Below are positions 45,067-56,800 of a stretch of DNA of 64,000 nt, piece by piece. The stretch spans positions 796,480 through 860,479 of the forward strand of contig NW_013171849.1 in the NCBI RefSeq assembly GCF_000151665.1. The letters are read 5' to 3'. The stretch comes from Blastocystis hominis (lineage: Eukaryota; Sar; Bigyra; Opalinata; Blastocystidae). How positions within the stretch are numbered: position 1 is the first letter of the stretch; each line of letters starts with the position of its first letter. The notes beneath the pieces are model-generated. The model saw nothing but the letters and a program-made list of their open reading frames with translations. It had not been told where the DNA came from and did no database searches. The position numbers were made by a program, and so were the translations under genes.

Positions 45067-48000
45067 ATGATGAAAGCGATCATTTTGTTATTGGTTGTTT
45101 CACAGCTAATTAATGCGTTTCCTGCATATACCTGTGATAGAGAAGGTTTTTCGAAGTATCTCGAATCTTATCCCTCGAAGTGTGGAGAAGATTGTGAAAA
45201 ATATATAGAGTAAGAAATGAATCGTATTATGAGTAGTAGAGAACGTTTGATGATTTGGGAAGAAAGTTGCTTCGAAATCGAAAGAAAAGCAATCTACAGA
45301 AACTATCCTATGAATTTTTCCATTCTGTCTGACTTCAGCAACGATGATCTGGAACAGTTGATGACACTCGGAATAACATACTCTAGAGAAGGTTCCTATG
45401 CTGATTCGGAAGATATTACTACCGGTTCAAAGTCAATCAACATCATTCGTCGCGATTTGTGTTCTGGAGCTGAGAAATATTCGATTTCCAATTCGAATTC
45501 TTCTTCATGGGCAAGTGCCTTGATTCTTGCTGCAGAAACTGCATTGCGAAATGAAAACTATCATGAACAACTGTCCTTGTCCTATGTTCTTCAATGTCTT
45601 CCCCAAACTCAAGAAATCCAACCTAACGATGTTACTCCTTCGGATATCATTGCATTTGTGAGAGAGAAAGGACTGATGAGCGAAGCGGTGGCTGGATTGC
45701 TCGATGAAAACGAGCTCTGTTCAGCCAATACTCCCAAATTCTATTTTGATATAACCAGAAACGATATTCCGAACAAGAGTGGATTGATGAACTTCATTGC
45801 TGAGGGAAATCCTGTGATTGTGCTGATGGCTCTCGATCTGATTCGAATGAAGACTGTGAACGATGTGACAGGTGATGATATTTATACTGGCGGTGCTTAT
45901 CAACCTTCTCTGTATGGTGTGATGAAGGGATACGATGAAACAAAATGGACTGTGACATTCAACGTGGTACCTTGCGAGAATATCGAGATGAATCTTCCTG
46001 TTACTGATAATGATACAAATGCAAACTATGCTGGAATTGCTGGATATGCGATGTCGATCAAACTGAAATCAGTACCTCCAGAAACCGTTTCTTATGATAC
46101 ACAAGATGACATAGATACGATTTCCATGAGTGTTTCCGAACTGCGATTCACACATTATGATCCTAGCGATGTTACAGTATTAAACATTACTTATCACTAT
46201 CTGCGAAGTTTGACTCTCGAAGATTATACATTCCCGAATGTTTTCACGTTTACACTAGATTGTCCTATCATCGAAAATATCAATATAAGTGATCGTTGCT
46301 TTTCTCAATCGGTATCACGCAGATTGATAGATATGGATGGATACTTTGGTCTGAACACTCCTCTATTGATAAATATGGTTGTTGGAATTCAGTCCTTATT
46401 GAATTTCTTTGTGATGTCTGTGACTCAGATTAGTTCGGATTTCACATTGGAATTGGGTGCAAATTCGTTGAGTAACGTAACACGCGTTGAATACAAAGCT
46501 GATGTCTCGATAGAAGTAGTACAACAAATTCAAACAACGATCGAGAAGAACGAAGGACATGAAGGAAGTGTGGAAATTGTACCGGTTGATCCTATTCCTA
46601 CTACAGAAACTCCTACTCTTCCAATTCCCACTACTTTCCTACCTACCACTCAGCTTCCAACTACAGTAGTTCCTACAACTATTGTTCCAACCACTCAGCT
46701 TCCAACCACCCAACCTCCTACTTCTCAGCCTCCTACTTCTCAACCTCCAACTCCCACTCCTACTCCTACTCCTACTCCCATTCCAACTACTCCCACTCCG
46801 ACTCCTACTCCTACTCCTACTCCTACTCCTACTCCTACTCCTACTCCTACTCCCATTCCAACTACTACTCCTACTCCTACTCCCATTCCAACTACTCCCA
46901 CTCCGACTCCCACTCCGACTCCCACTCCCATTCCAACTACTCAACCTCCTACTACAGAAGTACCCACTACTCAACCTCCTACTACTTTATCTCCATCCAC
47001 TCAATCTCCCACTACTTCAATATGTCCCCTTGGTGAAACATTCTATTCGATCGAAAGATGCTATGGATCCAATCCTGATACTTATGAAAACATGATAATG
47101 TACTATGGAAATGGGCAAACTAAACTCCTGACTTTGTCTTATACTTCCAATAGCACACAGATTGTCACTGGATGTATTAAACCACAATTAATGAGAATAT
47201 ATTTGGAAGGAATCAATAATGGATGGAATGAAGATTCTTATTTTGTAATTCAGAGCGAATTTGGAACAAGTGAGAGAATCTCATTAACCGGAAAACTCTC
47301 TACATCTATGTTCTTCCATTTCTCTTATGGAATCCTGCCAGAAACTATAATATCAAATTGTCAGGACTATTATGACTTAGACAATTCTCCCAAGATCCTT
47401 CATATCGATAGTAAAGCATGTAATGATGAAGATATCTTAACATTTTCGATCACAAACTTCCCTGATTTGATATATTTATGGATTGAAAGTTCCAACTTCA
47501 AAAATGTGAGTACTTTCGAGGTTCGCGATAACACTCATTTAGAGTACATATATATCCAAGATAATGCATTCACACATACTTCAGAATACGATTTGGAAAC
47601 TTCTGAAAACGAGACAAGATCCAAATCATTCCACATATTGAATTGTAATGAATTGATATCAATTGATATTGGACAATATAGTTTCAATGATTTTGGAGGC
47701 GAATTTGAATTGAAGAATCTACCAAAATTACAATTCATCAATATTGGATCTATTGGAAATTATTATTATTCCTCTAATTTCTATTATAGTTCATTTATAA
47801 TTCGAGGTATTTATATTCATTTCTATATTCATTCATTTCTATAGATCTACCTAGTCTACAAACGATTACAATAGGTGATGAGGCATTCCGTGAATCGAAA
47901 ACAATAATCGAAAGTATTCAATTTTCATTTCTATATTCATTCATTTCTATAGATCTTCCACAATTACAATCTATTAATATTGGTTCTTTTGCACTTAATA

Positions 48001-49313
48001 ATGTATATTCATCTAATTCATTATTACAAATGCGAAGTAATAACAATTTGAATATATAGAATTCATCAATTAGATCTTCCAAATCTAACATCCATTACTT
48101 CACGGGGAGAAAGTTTTGAATATCCTAATACAGTAATATTAGAAAGTATATCGATTATTCGAATATTGATCATAATTAGATATTCCAAATGTTCATAATG
48201 TCGATTTGCCTGATGCATTCCAGAATGTTAATAATGCAGAAATCAACAGTATGAATTGATATTTCTAAATTTGATTCCATTTAGATGTTCATTATGAATT
48301 AGCACAATATTTCCCTCAAATCACTTATTCTTGTGATTTCATTCAATCCATTCCTTCTTCTAATTCTTCAATCATTTTACCTAATTGGACTTGTAATGAT
48401 CATAATTATACTACATTTGATTTCTCTCGATTCACAATTGTTGAATCAATCGAAATTAGAAATGATAGTTTTGGTTTCGTGAATACATTTAGAATTGATG
48501 GATTGAACAAATTGAATTCATTGAAAATCGGAATCAATTCATTTACTCAAGATAAACATAGTGGAAGTACTTCTGAAAACGAGACAAGATCCAAATCATT
48601 TCACATATTGAATTGTAATGAATTGATATCAATTGATATTGGTGAAAATAGTTTCAATGATTTTGGAGGCGAATTTGAATTGAAGAATCTACCAAAATTA
48701 CAATACATCAATATTGGATCATTTGGAGATTATGATTTTTATTATTCCTCCTCTAGTTTCTATTATAGTTCATTGATAATTCGAGGTATTTATATTCATT
48801 TCTATATTCATTCATTTCTATAGATCTACCTAGTCTACAAACGATTACATTAGGTGATTATGCATTCTGTGAATCGGAAACAACAATAATCGAAAGTATT
48901 CAATTTTCATTTCTATATTCATTCATTTCTATAGATCTTCCACAATTACAATCTATTAATATTGGATATGGTGCACTTAATGGCGGATATTCATCTAATT
49001 CATTATTACAAATGCGAAGTAATAACAATTTGAATATATAGAATTCATCAATTAGATCTTCCAAATCTAACATCCATTACTTCACATGGATACAGTTTTG
49101 AATATCCTAATACCATCATATTCGAAAGTATATCGATTATTCGAATATTGATTATAATTAGATATTCCAAATGTTCATAATGTCGATTTGCCTGATGCAT
49201 TCCAGAATGTTAATAACGCAGTAATCAACAGTATGAATTGATATTTCTAAATTTGATTCCATTTAGATGTTCATTCCAATCTTGCTGATCTCATTCACAT
49301 TGAATCGACATAA
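45067..49313 (+). CDS. Secreted pseudo-cathepsin/LRR protein, copy 2
   Basis: Same architecture as copy 1. Exon 1 (45067-45209) encodes [20 protein letters not shown] and a Cys-rich stretch ([11 protein letters not shown]). The intron at 45210-45239 is 30 nt, so the ATG at 45217 lies inside the intron and is not a start. The long second exon encodes the I29-like propeptide and the papain-like domain with Ser for Cys (SSSWASALI) and Tyr for His (SLYGVMKGY), then a Thr/Pro linker of only about 65 TP units against over 150 in copy 1. It is followed by LRR exons in two modules instead of three, and the same terminal exon ending IHIEST, TAA 49311-49313. Frame-preserving differences from copy 1 are few in the N-terminal exon but increase in the LRR part. 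All LRR introns are phase 1. Confidence 0.72.
46590..47020 (+). repeat. Thr/Pro-coding hexamer array, short allele
   Basis: (ACTCCN)n array encoding (TP)n, counterpart of 24605-25460 but much shorter. Confidence 0.9.
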
Positions 49314-51227
49314 TTGAAAAGACATTATCTTAGGCCTGATAAGAATGCTGAATGAATGAATGACCTTTGCTGTTTGTTAATATCTATTATTTTTATTATA
49401 ATCTGAATAACTAATATTGTGGAAGAGATATCTGGATATAATGGTTTAATATAAAATAGCATCTAATCAACAAATGAATCTCTTTGATTTTGGATCAAAC
49501 GATAAGAGAGTGTTGATAAATAGATTATAGTATGTACAGATTTCTATTGGAGTTATTTTGTTCCTAATTAGTCTGTATGCTTACAGATAATTGATGTATT
49601 CCGTAATATAATAGAATCCCTTTATATATGGTTAAGATTATATTCAGTAGTGATATTAACATAATCATTATTGTAATAGGAATGTATAGATATGCATTTA
49701 CACATATAGACAGCATTTCAGTTTTGCTGTTTTGATGTAGTTTATTTATTTGCCATCATATAATACAGCTCTATATTATGCTTTATTCATGATATTGTTC
49801 TGATTAAGGATTTTAAAGGAATATAAGACTATATGACAATGTCTGTTCTGGTATTTGGTTAATAGAGTTATTTCTTTATTTATACACACACTGCTCAAGA
49901 TAAAGAATCTTTTTTATTTATTGATTTTTTAAATATTCACTTCATTGTCTTTGCTCTTATTGTTTTATATTGCATTATGTGATCTTTGTAATTATTGGAT
50001 GGGTAAGCATACTCATTAAAATACTTTGTCACTATATGTCATTTATTACTATATTATGTCGTATTCTTTCTGTTTTATCAATTATTTTTGTGTGTAACAC
50101 TCTTTACAAAATCGATTATCATAATGTTTGAATCATAACACATACTATATACGAATAAGGAACATCGGTCTGTATCCATTTTTGCATACTTCTTTGTGAA
50201 AAAGTCAACTAATGAATGCAATATATTATCTCTCACACTGTTATTGTTTTCATTATTTTCTTTCTGAATATGTGGCAGGTGTTTTTTTATTAGAATAGGT
50301 TTTATATCCTTCTGTTTGTAATTATTGGTTATTTATAGTGATTTTTTATGAAATAACAGAACTATAACGTTTTTATTATTTTGTACGAATCAAACTGAAA
50401 TGAAACTGGAATATCTTATAGCTATTACTTATTATTCCTGAAATGAATTACCTTACTCTATAATAATTCAATCTATTGAGTGTGCAGGATTGCGTTTCCT
50501 CTACTTTAATGCACAATAGAACTACTACCGAATCGGGTAATACAATTATTTATAATTATTATATGTAATAGTCACGTTCGTTTTATACTATATTTATTTC
50601 AATTCACCCTTATTCTCCTGTAGACATTTTTATGTCAAAGCAGCCGATTATTCCTCTTCACATATTTGTTTATTATTGATTGTGTATATTTATAAAGATT
50701 TCTGATTTGTATTGGAGTTAATGCAGAGTGTTTCTTATTCGTGAATCTATATCGTTCTATTTCTTGTGTTCTTCACTCTATATTACAAAGGAATCTATCT
50801 GTTGAGTATTATACTGGTTTCCATGTCCCTTTCTACTTTCCATATCACATTTTGTGCTCCAAGTAAAAACATATAGTATATACTTCTTTGCAAAAGGATG
50901 TGTTAACTATTTTCTTGAGAAAATATCGTGTCAAGGTACTAACCAAACTGTATTAACCTCAGTATCATTTGTCACAACTCTAAATTCGTTATATTTTTCA
51001 TTTCAGCAGTTCGGCATTCTCTCTTGGTGTATACGAGTATGAATTATGCATGAACTTAAAACGTACCATTCTTGTCCATTATGTGTGCTCCTCTACACTA
51101 ATCCACCTACTCCCTTCCCTTTCTGCCCTCCTATCATCTCATCATGACTAAAACAAACACTCATCCACAACCATTCCAATCCTCGCAAGTCCTTCCATCC
51201 TCCTTACAAAATCACACAGTCACACCC
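49314..51227. other. AT-rich region without recognisable genes, 1.9 kb
   Basis: Apart from the 3' motif of copy 2 (49371-49378) I see nothing with coding character. The longest open frames are under about 65 codons, and there are many T- and A-rich runs. It is much longer than any other spacer in the window. The last 150 bp before the MOB gene are C/A-rich. Confidence 0.6.
49371..49378 (+). terminator. TGTTTGTT 3'-end motif
   Basis: Exact motif 57 nt after the TAA of copy 2; the same layout as in the left arm. Confidence 0.65.
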
Positions 51228-52406
51228 CTACACATCACTCACCCAATCCTCCCTCACGTCTGACTCACCCTCACTCGGAGCGAACAACACAAATCCCTCA
51301 GAATGAGTAAACTGATACTCTCTATCGTCGTCATCGTCGTAATCTTCTTCCTCGTCGTCATAGTCTTCCTCTTCCTGTTCCTCTTCCTGTTCCTCTTTTC
51401 CTTTTTCTTCTCCTTCTCCTTCTCTTTCTCCTTCTTCCATCGAATTCTGTCCTGCCACGTTCTCCGGCTGGAACGGCTGCGCCGGATCTTCGAACGAATA
51501 TTCTTCAGAAGGCTGCGACACGCTTTGCGACACCACTTCTTCCGATGGACCCGCCGGCTGCGTCCCGTTCTGAGCGTTGTAGTAGGAATCGATCTCTGCT
51601 TGCTGCGCGTTGACTTCTTGGGTGTCTAAAAGTGAGGATTTTTGGAATTCCAAAAACAGCGGAGATTTGGTGCGAATTGGTTGAGGAAGTCTTGGAGAGG
51701 GCGGAAGTTCTGCGATGTAACGAGGTCGAATTGGTCGGCAAAGAAAATGAAATGACAAAGACTGAACTGGAACTGATCAAGAAGACTGAGATGACGGAGG
51801 AGCGAAATATGGCTGTAGTAAATGTGCTCGTATACGCGGAGTATTCGGCGGAATATATTTTTCACTTTGTCCAAATAATCACGAGGAAATGGAACATCTG
51901 GGAATCACCGACTTTTTTCTACGTACTTGGCTCTGTGGGAAAGAGACTATCATCTTGCAAAAGGCCCAATACCCAACTAACAAGGTATTCGATGTATGTA
52001 TGGGCAGGAAGTCTGGTAGGCTTCCTGTACTTATACTTGTCCGTCCAAAGAAATTCGTATCTAGTTCCTCACTTTGCATCAAGCACTTACACTTTTCCGG
52101 CAGACATCACAGGACAAGAATATACCGTGCACTCCTCCTTTACAGAGTTGTATATCATTATAATATCATTATAGAAATCAATTGCTAAAAATGAGGACAA
52201 AGTGGTGCAAATACTGTGTACTGCAATCCACTCATTGGGATCAACACCATCAGGACATACCACGGCTGCCTGAATGCCTCCTCTAAAGTTCGTACAAAAG
52301 AGGAGTACAATTACTTTAATAATGTTTCACTTGCAGTTTGGTGGAGGGTATAACGTAGCGTGCCACTCTTGTGTGTTAGGGTTCCATTTGAACTGTAGGT
52401 ACTCAT
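51228..52406 (-). CDS. MOB1-like kinase co-activator with acidic C-terminal tail
   Basis: Activator of NDR/LATS-type kinases. The start at 52406 gives MSTYSSNGTLTHKSGTLRYT. Family blocks: GIQAAVVCPDGVDPNEWIAV, DFYNDIIMIYNSVKEECTVY, SCPVMSAG, YEFLWTDKYKYRKPTRLPAH, TYIEYLVSWV, RVYEHIYYSHISLLRHL, FKHFIFF-like CHFIFFADQF and LVTSQNFRPLQDFLNQF. Zinc ligands are present: Cys and Cys in ECTVYSCP, His and His in EHIYYSH. Introns of 32, 30 and about 26 nt, and others, fit the frames. After the MOB domain come about 130 extra residues: a Gln/Ser/Pro segment and a Glu/Asp run (EEQEEEQEEEDYDDEEEDYD), a tail not found in ordinary MOB1. The stop is at about 51228. No clear TGTTTGTT motif follows. Confidence 0.83.
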
Positions 52407-52541
52407 TCTTATTTTTTAATCTTACAAAGCCAATATATGTCTGATAGAACGAATACTCTAACCAAATCCCTAAGCAGGACACAAAAATAAAGCAATCTTT
52501 GGGTACACCAAAAGCAAAAACCCTCAAAAATGGTAATTCAG

Positions 52542-52549
52542 AACAAACA
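52542..52549 (-). terminator. TGTTTGTT 3'-end motif
   Basis: The plus strand reads AACAAACA, about 16 nt after the TGA of the TPR gene. Confidence 0.65.
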
Positions 52550-52565
52550 TACAAAAAAACACCGA

Positions 52566-53445
52566 TCACGACTTCTTTCGGTCTTCAATATCCTGCAGAA
52601 CGTCTTCTGCCTTCAGCATGTACTCAAATCGGTCAAGACCCTGCACATCAAACATCGAAAATGACGCTCACTCCCTCCGCGTCTGCTCGCGCCTGGTAGA
52701 GAATTGCGAGGTTCTTCAGCGTGGTAAGCGTAGATTTATGGTTCTTTCCGCACGTCTGAACATTATCAGCACCCATCGACCTCACATCTTCGTATATTTG
52801 GAGTGCTTTGTCGTAGTAAATCGCAGCCTCGTCGTAATCCTCCATGCTTTTGTACATCAACGCCAGGTTGTTTAATCCACAGGCATAAACAGGATGGTTC
52901 TCGCCGAAGTGGCTTTTAATGAGCTGCACGTCAAAACACAAAAATGAAAATACAGATAAAGCCTCTTGGGCTACGACCAAGCCTTCATCGTATCTCTCGG
53001 CTTCGTAGAGTTCGTTTACTTTGGCCTGTTTCTATTTGTTACAACGAACGATGCCATTTTTACCTCTTGGATTTGACTCTCGATGTCCATAAACAATTTA
53101 TGTGATTTTTCATCAGTTGCGATATACTTGTCGATCTCCAAATCCTCAAAATCTGTATAGGGATGAGGATTGTCATTTGGTTCAGGAAGATCACCCGGTC
53201 TCTTTATATTTGAATTGGCCATGCCTTTGCTATCTAAATATAACGCTTTTCCTGTGTTTCCTACTGTCTGTGTGAATGCTAAACGATTTGGAACGATAAA
53301 CATACGGAATGAGAAACCTCCTTCTCGCTGACCCCTGCGTGTACATCCGAATTGATTTATATTGCAATGTACAGACGCAGGGTTTCCAAACGCTGCGAAC
53401 GACTGTACGCTCAACAGTACCAAACACCTTGGTGAAACCAAACAT
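52566..53445 (-). CDS. TPR protein with probable organelle import signal
   Basis: The start at 53445 gives MFGFTKVFGTVERTVVRSVW, rich in Arg/Val/Phe with one acidic residue, like a mitochondrial presequence. Introns of 27 and 31 nt join this exon to SKGMANSNIKRPGDLPEPND. Kinesin-light-chain-type TPR units follow: HPVYACGLNNLALMYKSMED, YDEAAIYYDKALQIYEDV and HKSTLTTLKNLAILYQARAD. A final 31-nt intron leads to GLDRFEYMLKAEDVLQDIED, TGA 52566-52568. The domain type is clear; the specific function is not. Resemblance to TTC19-like organelle assembly factors is only a guess. An alternative GTG-started longer frame exists but lacks a proper start. Confidence 0.65.
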
Positions 53446-53585
53446 TTTGCGCTGCTATGGAACCTTAGCGATTGGATAAAGCGTAATTGGAGAATTCTAG
53501 AATTGGAACAAATGGCACAAAAACGCACTTGTTTTTCTCTCCTTTATGCTAGTCTTATAGGTTGTGAACCTTTGCTCTAATCAGA

Positions 53586-53674
53586 CCGAGCTTAGCTCAG
53601 TTGGTAGAGCGTTAGACTGTAGTGGCTGCTTCGCAGCAATCTAAGGGTCGCTGGTTCGATTCCGGCAGCTCGGA
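53586..53674 (+). tRNA. tRNA-Tyr (GUA) with a short intron
   Basis: Acceptor stem CCGAGCT/AGCTCGG closes at 53586-53592 and 53667-53673. The A box (TAGCTCAGTTGG) and B box (GGTTCGATTCC) are present. The anticodon stem is TTAGA/TCTAA with mature loop CTGTAGA, so the anticodon is GTA. A 16-nt intron (53623-53638) sits one base 3' of the anticodon, the canonical position, and itself contains the hairpin GCTGC-TTC-GCAGC. A CTTTTT pol III terminator follows at 53675-53680. Eukaryotic tRNA-Tyr genes normally carry an intron at this site. Confidence 0.95.
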
Positions 53675-53851
53675 CTTTTTTGTTTATTTCTAGGCTGTGA
53701 AATAGGCATTCCGTTGAATTGATTGTGCTGAGTCTATATAGCTTGCTTTGAAAAGACGTTTACGTCCATTTCTAGTAAGGGTAGTGATTCAGATTTTTGT
53801 TTCATATTGTTTTTGTCAACAATTTGAGTTATTCTATATTGAACTCAGGGA

Positions 53852-56800
53852 ATGATTTCTCTGTCTGATGATTTTGACTGTATTGGAGGGGAAGGATGGT
53901 ACAATGTAAGCTGTGCATATCTCGATGCCATATTTAGCTACGTCGCTCAAAGGATTTTTTAATCAATATTCCAAGGGCGTTATTTAGCGACAATTCGATC
54001 ATTGAATCTGCTTTTCGCAAGGATGCTTCCATCAGTTTAGGAAATATTCAGAATATACGGTTATCGGAAAGAGATCGAGAGGAATGTGGGTAATTCTACG
54101 TTTTGTTTGATATTAGATTTCGAAGCAGCTAGATTATTTGTTCTTCGCGCAAGCTCTGGTATTTTGGCACAAAAACACGACCAAAAGTACGAGCTGTCTT
54201 CTTTTTATGTACTCTTGTTCTTTTATGACGATTTCAGGAACTATCGCTTCTGGTTCATGCTTCTTCGCCATACGAAGAAATGTTTGTTCGTCGCAACGCT
54301 ATTCTATTATTTCTTCAACGGTAGCTCTCTCACTCTGTACTCTATTTGCAGTTTATTGCGCTCTGCTCAGATATCACACGGCTCTCTCCGTCCTGCCTAC
54401 CCAGGCTCACCGACTTGCTGTACATGCGGGTATTCATCATCCTCTTTTCGTGTTGCTAATCTGTATAGAAACATTCCTCACTCCGAATATTGTCCAGCTC
54501 ATGATGTATACGACACTGAACGCTCCTGTATGCCCTTCTCTCTCTCTCTTTATCCTCAGTCTTCTACCCTCGCTTATTCCCAGGCGATCGAGTCGCGCGT
54601 GGACCTGACTGGCAATGGGGAAACCAGGGAAACGGGGAGGAAGGCGAGGTGATCGAGGAGAAATCCTGGAAGGGAGTGGAGGGCTGTGCGGTGCGCGTTC
54701 GATGGGATAACGATGATCAAAACGTGTATCGATACGGCGCGGAACACTGTTACGATGTGATTTTGTGCCTTTTTCTGTCATGGTGCGAATGTAGAGTGAA
54801 TCCAATGCTTCGCGATGATTTTGTTCCGGATGGCGGATTTGATGCATGCTCGGAAGGTAGCAGGGAGAGACTGGAGCACTGAACGGTAGTGTCATGGAGT
54901 GCGTATTGCACGCATTATTTATCCTACGGCGTTTACAAGTCGCACGGGTTTTTCGCGGGGAAGTTTTCGTGCGCACAACTGAAGTCGTTACTTCCGGACT
55001 TCTCAATAACCGCGGTTCTGGATGGTAGTGGTTCTCTTTGAATTCGAAAATAGAGTCGGTGGCGAATGCATCCATCACGCTGCTTCACGAGATTTTCGAG
55101 ATAACGGAGAAGGAATTCACGGTAAGCAGCGCGGCAACTCTCCGAATTAGCAATTTATCAAGCAGGATTCGCAGCGAAATTCGGTGTTTACTCCCTCGAA
55201 AGAGAGTGGTCGCATTCTCAACGAGGTGCTCTTCCCCTTCCAGGTCTATCTTCTCTCTCAGGCCGAAGGCGATCTCACGCACTCGCGTACTGAATCCGTC
55301 ATTCTAGAGGAATACTTGAAGATTTTGTTCCACGCAGCGGTGCGGTTTATTACGAGTTCCATTACGCGGGTTCTCGAATCTGAATGCGTTTCCGATTTAA
55401 TGATGTCGCTTGAAGCGACCTTTCTGAACCACCTGCTTCTCTATGTGTTGTCTCGATTATATTTGGGCGAGTTCTCGTATCGGATTTCCGATTTAATGAA
55501 TGTCGCCATCGACGAGCTCGCCTTATTATGGGGAAAATTCATCTCGTTATGTAGGATCGAAGCCTCCTCGCTGGACTCGATCTCCATTCCGTGGGATCCC
55601 ATCTACAGCGCGAGTTATGGCACATCGATCCAGGCTTTCCCTTGGTATCTCTCTCTGTTTAATTTGATCGTCTCTGTCTCCACGTGCTATCATTACTCAT
55701 TCCGCTTGAACAATCTCGTGGAGACCCGAGAAGACGTTCGATTTCTCCTCGAAAGCTATCTGTTCAGCGGTGGTCTCAACGAATCGGACCCCCATTTCGA
55801 TTCGTCGAGCGCTGAAAACGCGCCGCTGCCGATGAGCACGCGTCGTTTCCTCTGCGGTGTGTTCGATAATGAAGTGGCGGAATACGAAATTCTTCATCAA
55901 TGGCTGGATCAATGGAAACCAGAACCGGCGTGGCGTCGCAAGCGACAGCCGATTCTCGTGAATTTCGAGTTGAAATTGTTCATCACGCTGGTGTCGCTCT
56001 GTGGATATGGCGATCTCGTAAAAGACATTTTCATCCAATTGGAAGGTTTGCGTTTTGTCTTGCTATGCATTCTAGAAAACGATCAAGTCGATTATCCGTC
56101 TGAGATCATCATTCTTTGGCGTTATGTGCTGCGAATTCGAGAGTTTCTGCGCCATAAAAAACAAGAATTCCAGTCCCAACATCATCTCTCGATTCCTCGC
56201 TCCTCCTCTGTGATCACCACCAAAGGATCCGGTCTGCAGCTCCGCCAAGCCTCCGATCACACCAATTCGACTTCGCTGCACTCCAGCGGAAGTCTGAAAC
56301 GCCTCATGACCTTCTCAGCGATCTCGCAGTCGCCTTCGTTCAGAGAAAACACGGTGGTGATCGAATCAAAATCGCCGAAGCTCCACCAAACACTGTCGTT
56401 CCGCGCGTCTGCGAAGGAATTGAGCGATCAGTACGCTGCGGAAGAGGGGGAAATGCAGTTCCCCGCGTCTTTTGAAGACTTCGTGGATATTTTACTGCAG
56501 AAGCTGGATTTGCTAATGAACATTAACGAGCCATGGGATTTGAATGAAGACGAATCGGACGAATCGGACGAGATTGTGAGGAAGGGGAGAGAGCGAATCA
56601 TTCAGTCGCTGATCAAAAACAATTCGGTAATGGTCGATGAGCGAGGCGTCATTCCGCAAACACGAGCTGATTTGATTATTTCGTGCGTGGATAAGTTCTT
56701 GGTTCATTCTTCCACCGTCTCCGTTCATCATCTGCGCGATTCGCTGAAGCGTCGAACCGAAAATGCGCGGAATAAAAAGCGAATCTTCGACGAAGGATTG

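Larger units (their letters stand above)
44451..49378 (+). repeat. Right arm of the large inverted duplication
   Basis: Reverse-complement counterpart of 21264-27571. Similarity begins at CAATTCCTCAAGAATTG and runs through the 3' TGTTTGTT motif. Coding identity is near total over the first roughly 470 codons. Confidence 0.85.

Noticed and set aside
45217-45239. ATG at 45217 (and its mirror at 26824) as the start of the secreted proteins
   Set aside because: It lies inside a 30-nt intron; the true start 150 bp upstream gives a signal peptide in frame after splicing.
50854-51042. 62-codon plus-strand frame in the gene-poor block
   Set aside because: AT-rich, no start context, no intron-joined extension and no recognisable motif.
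54437-55078. 213-codon minus-strand frame
   Set aside because: Overlaps the N-terminal exons of the HECT gene, which contain the MIB/HERC2 motif and frame-joining introns on the plus strand.
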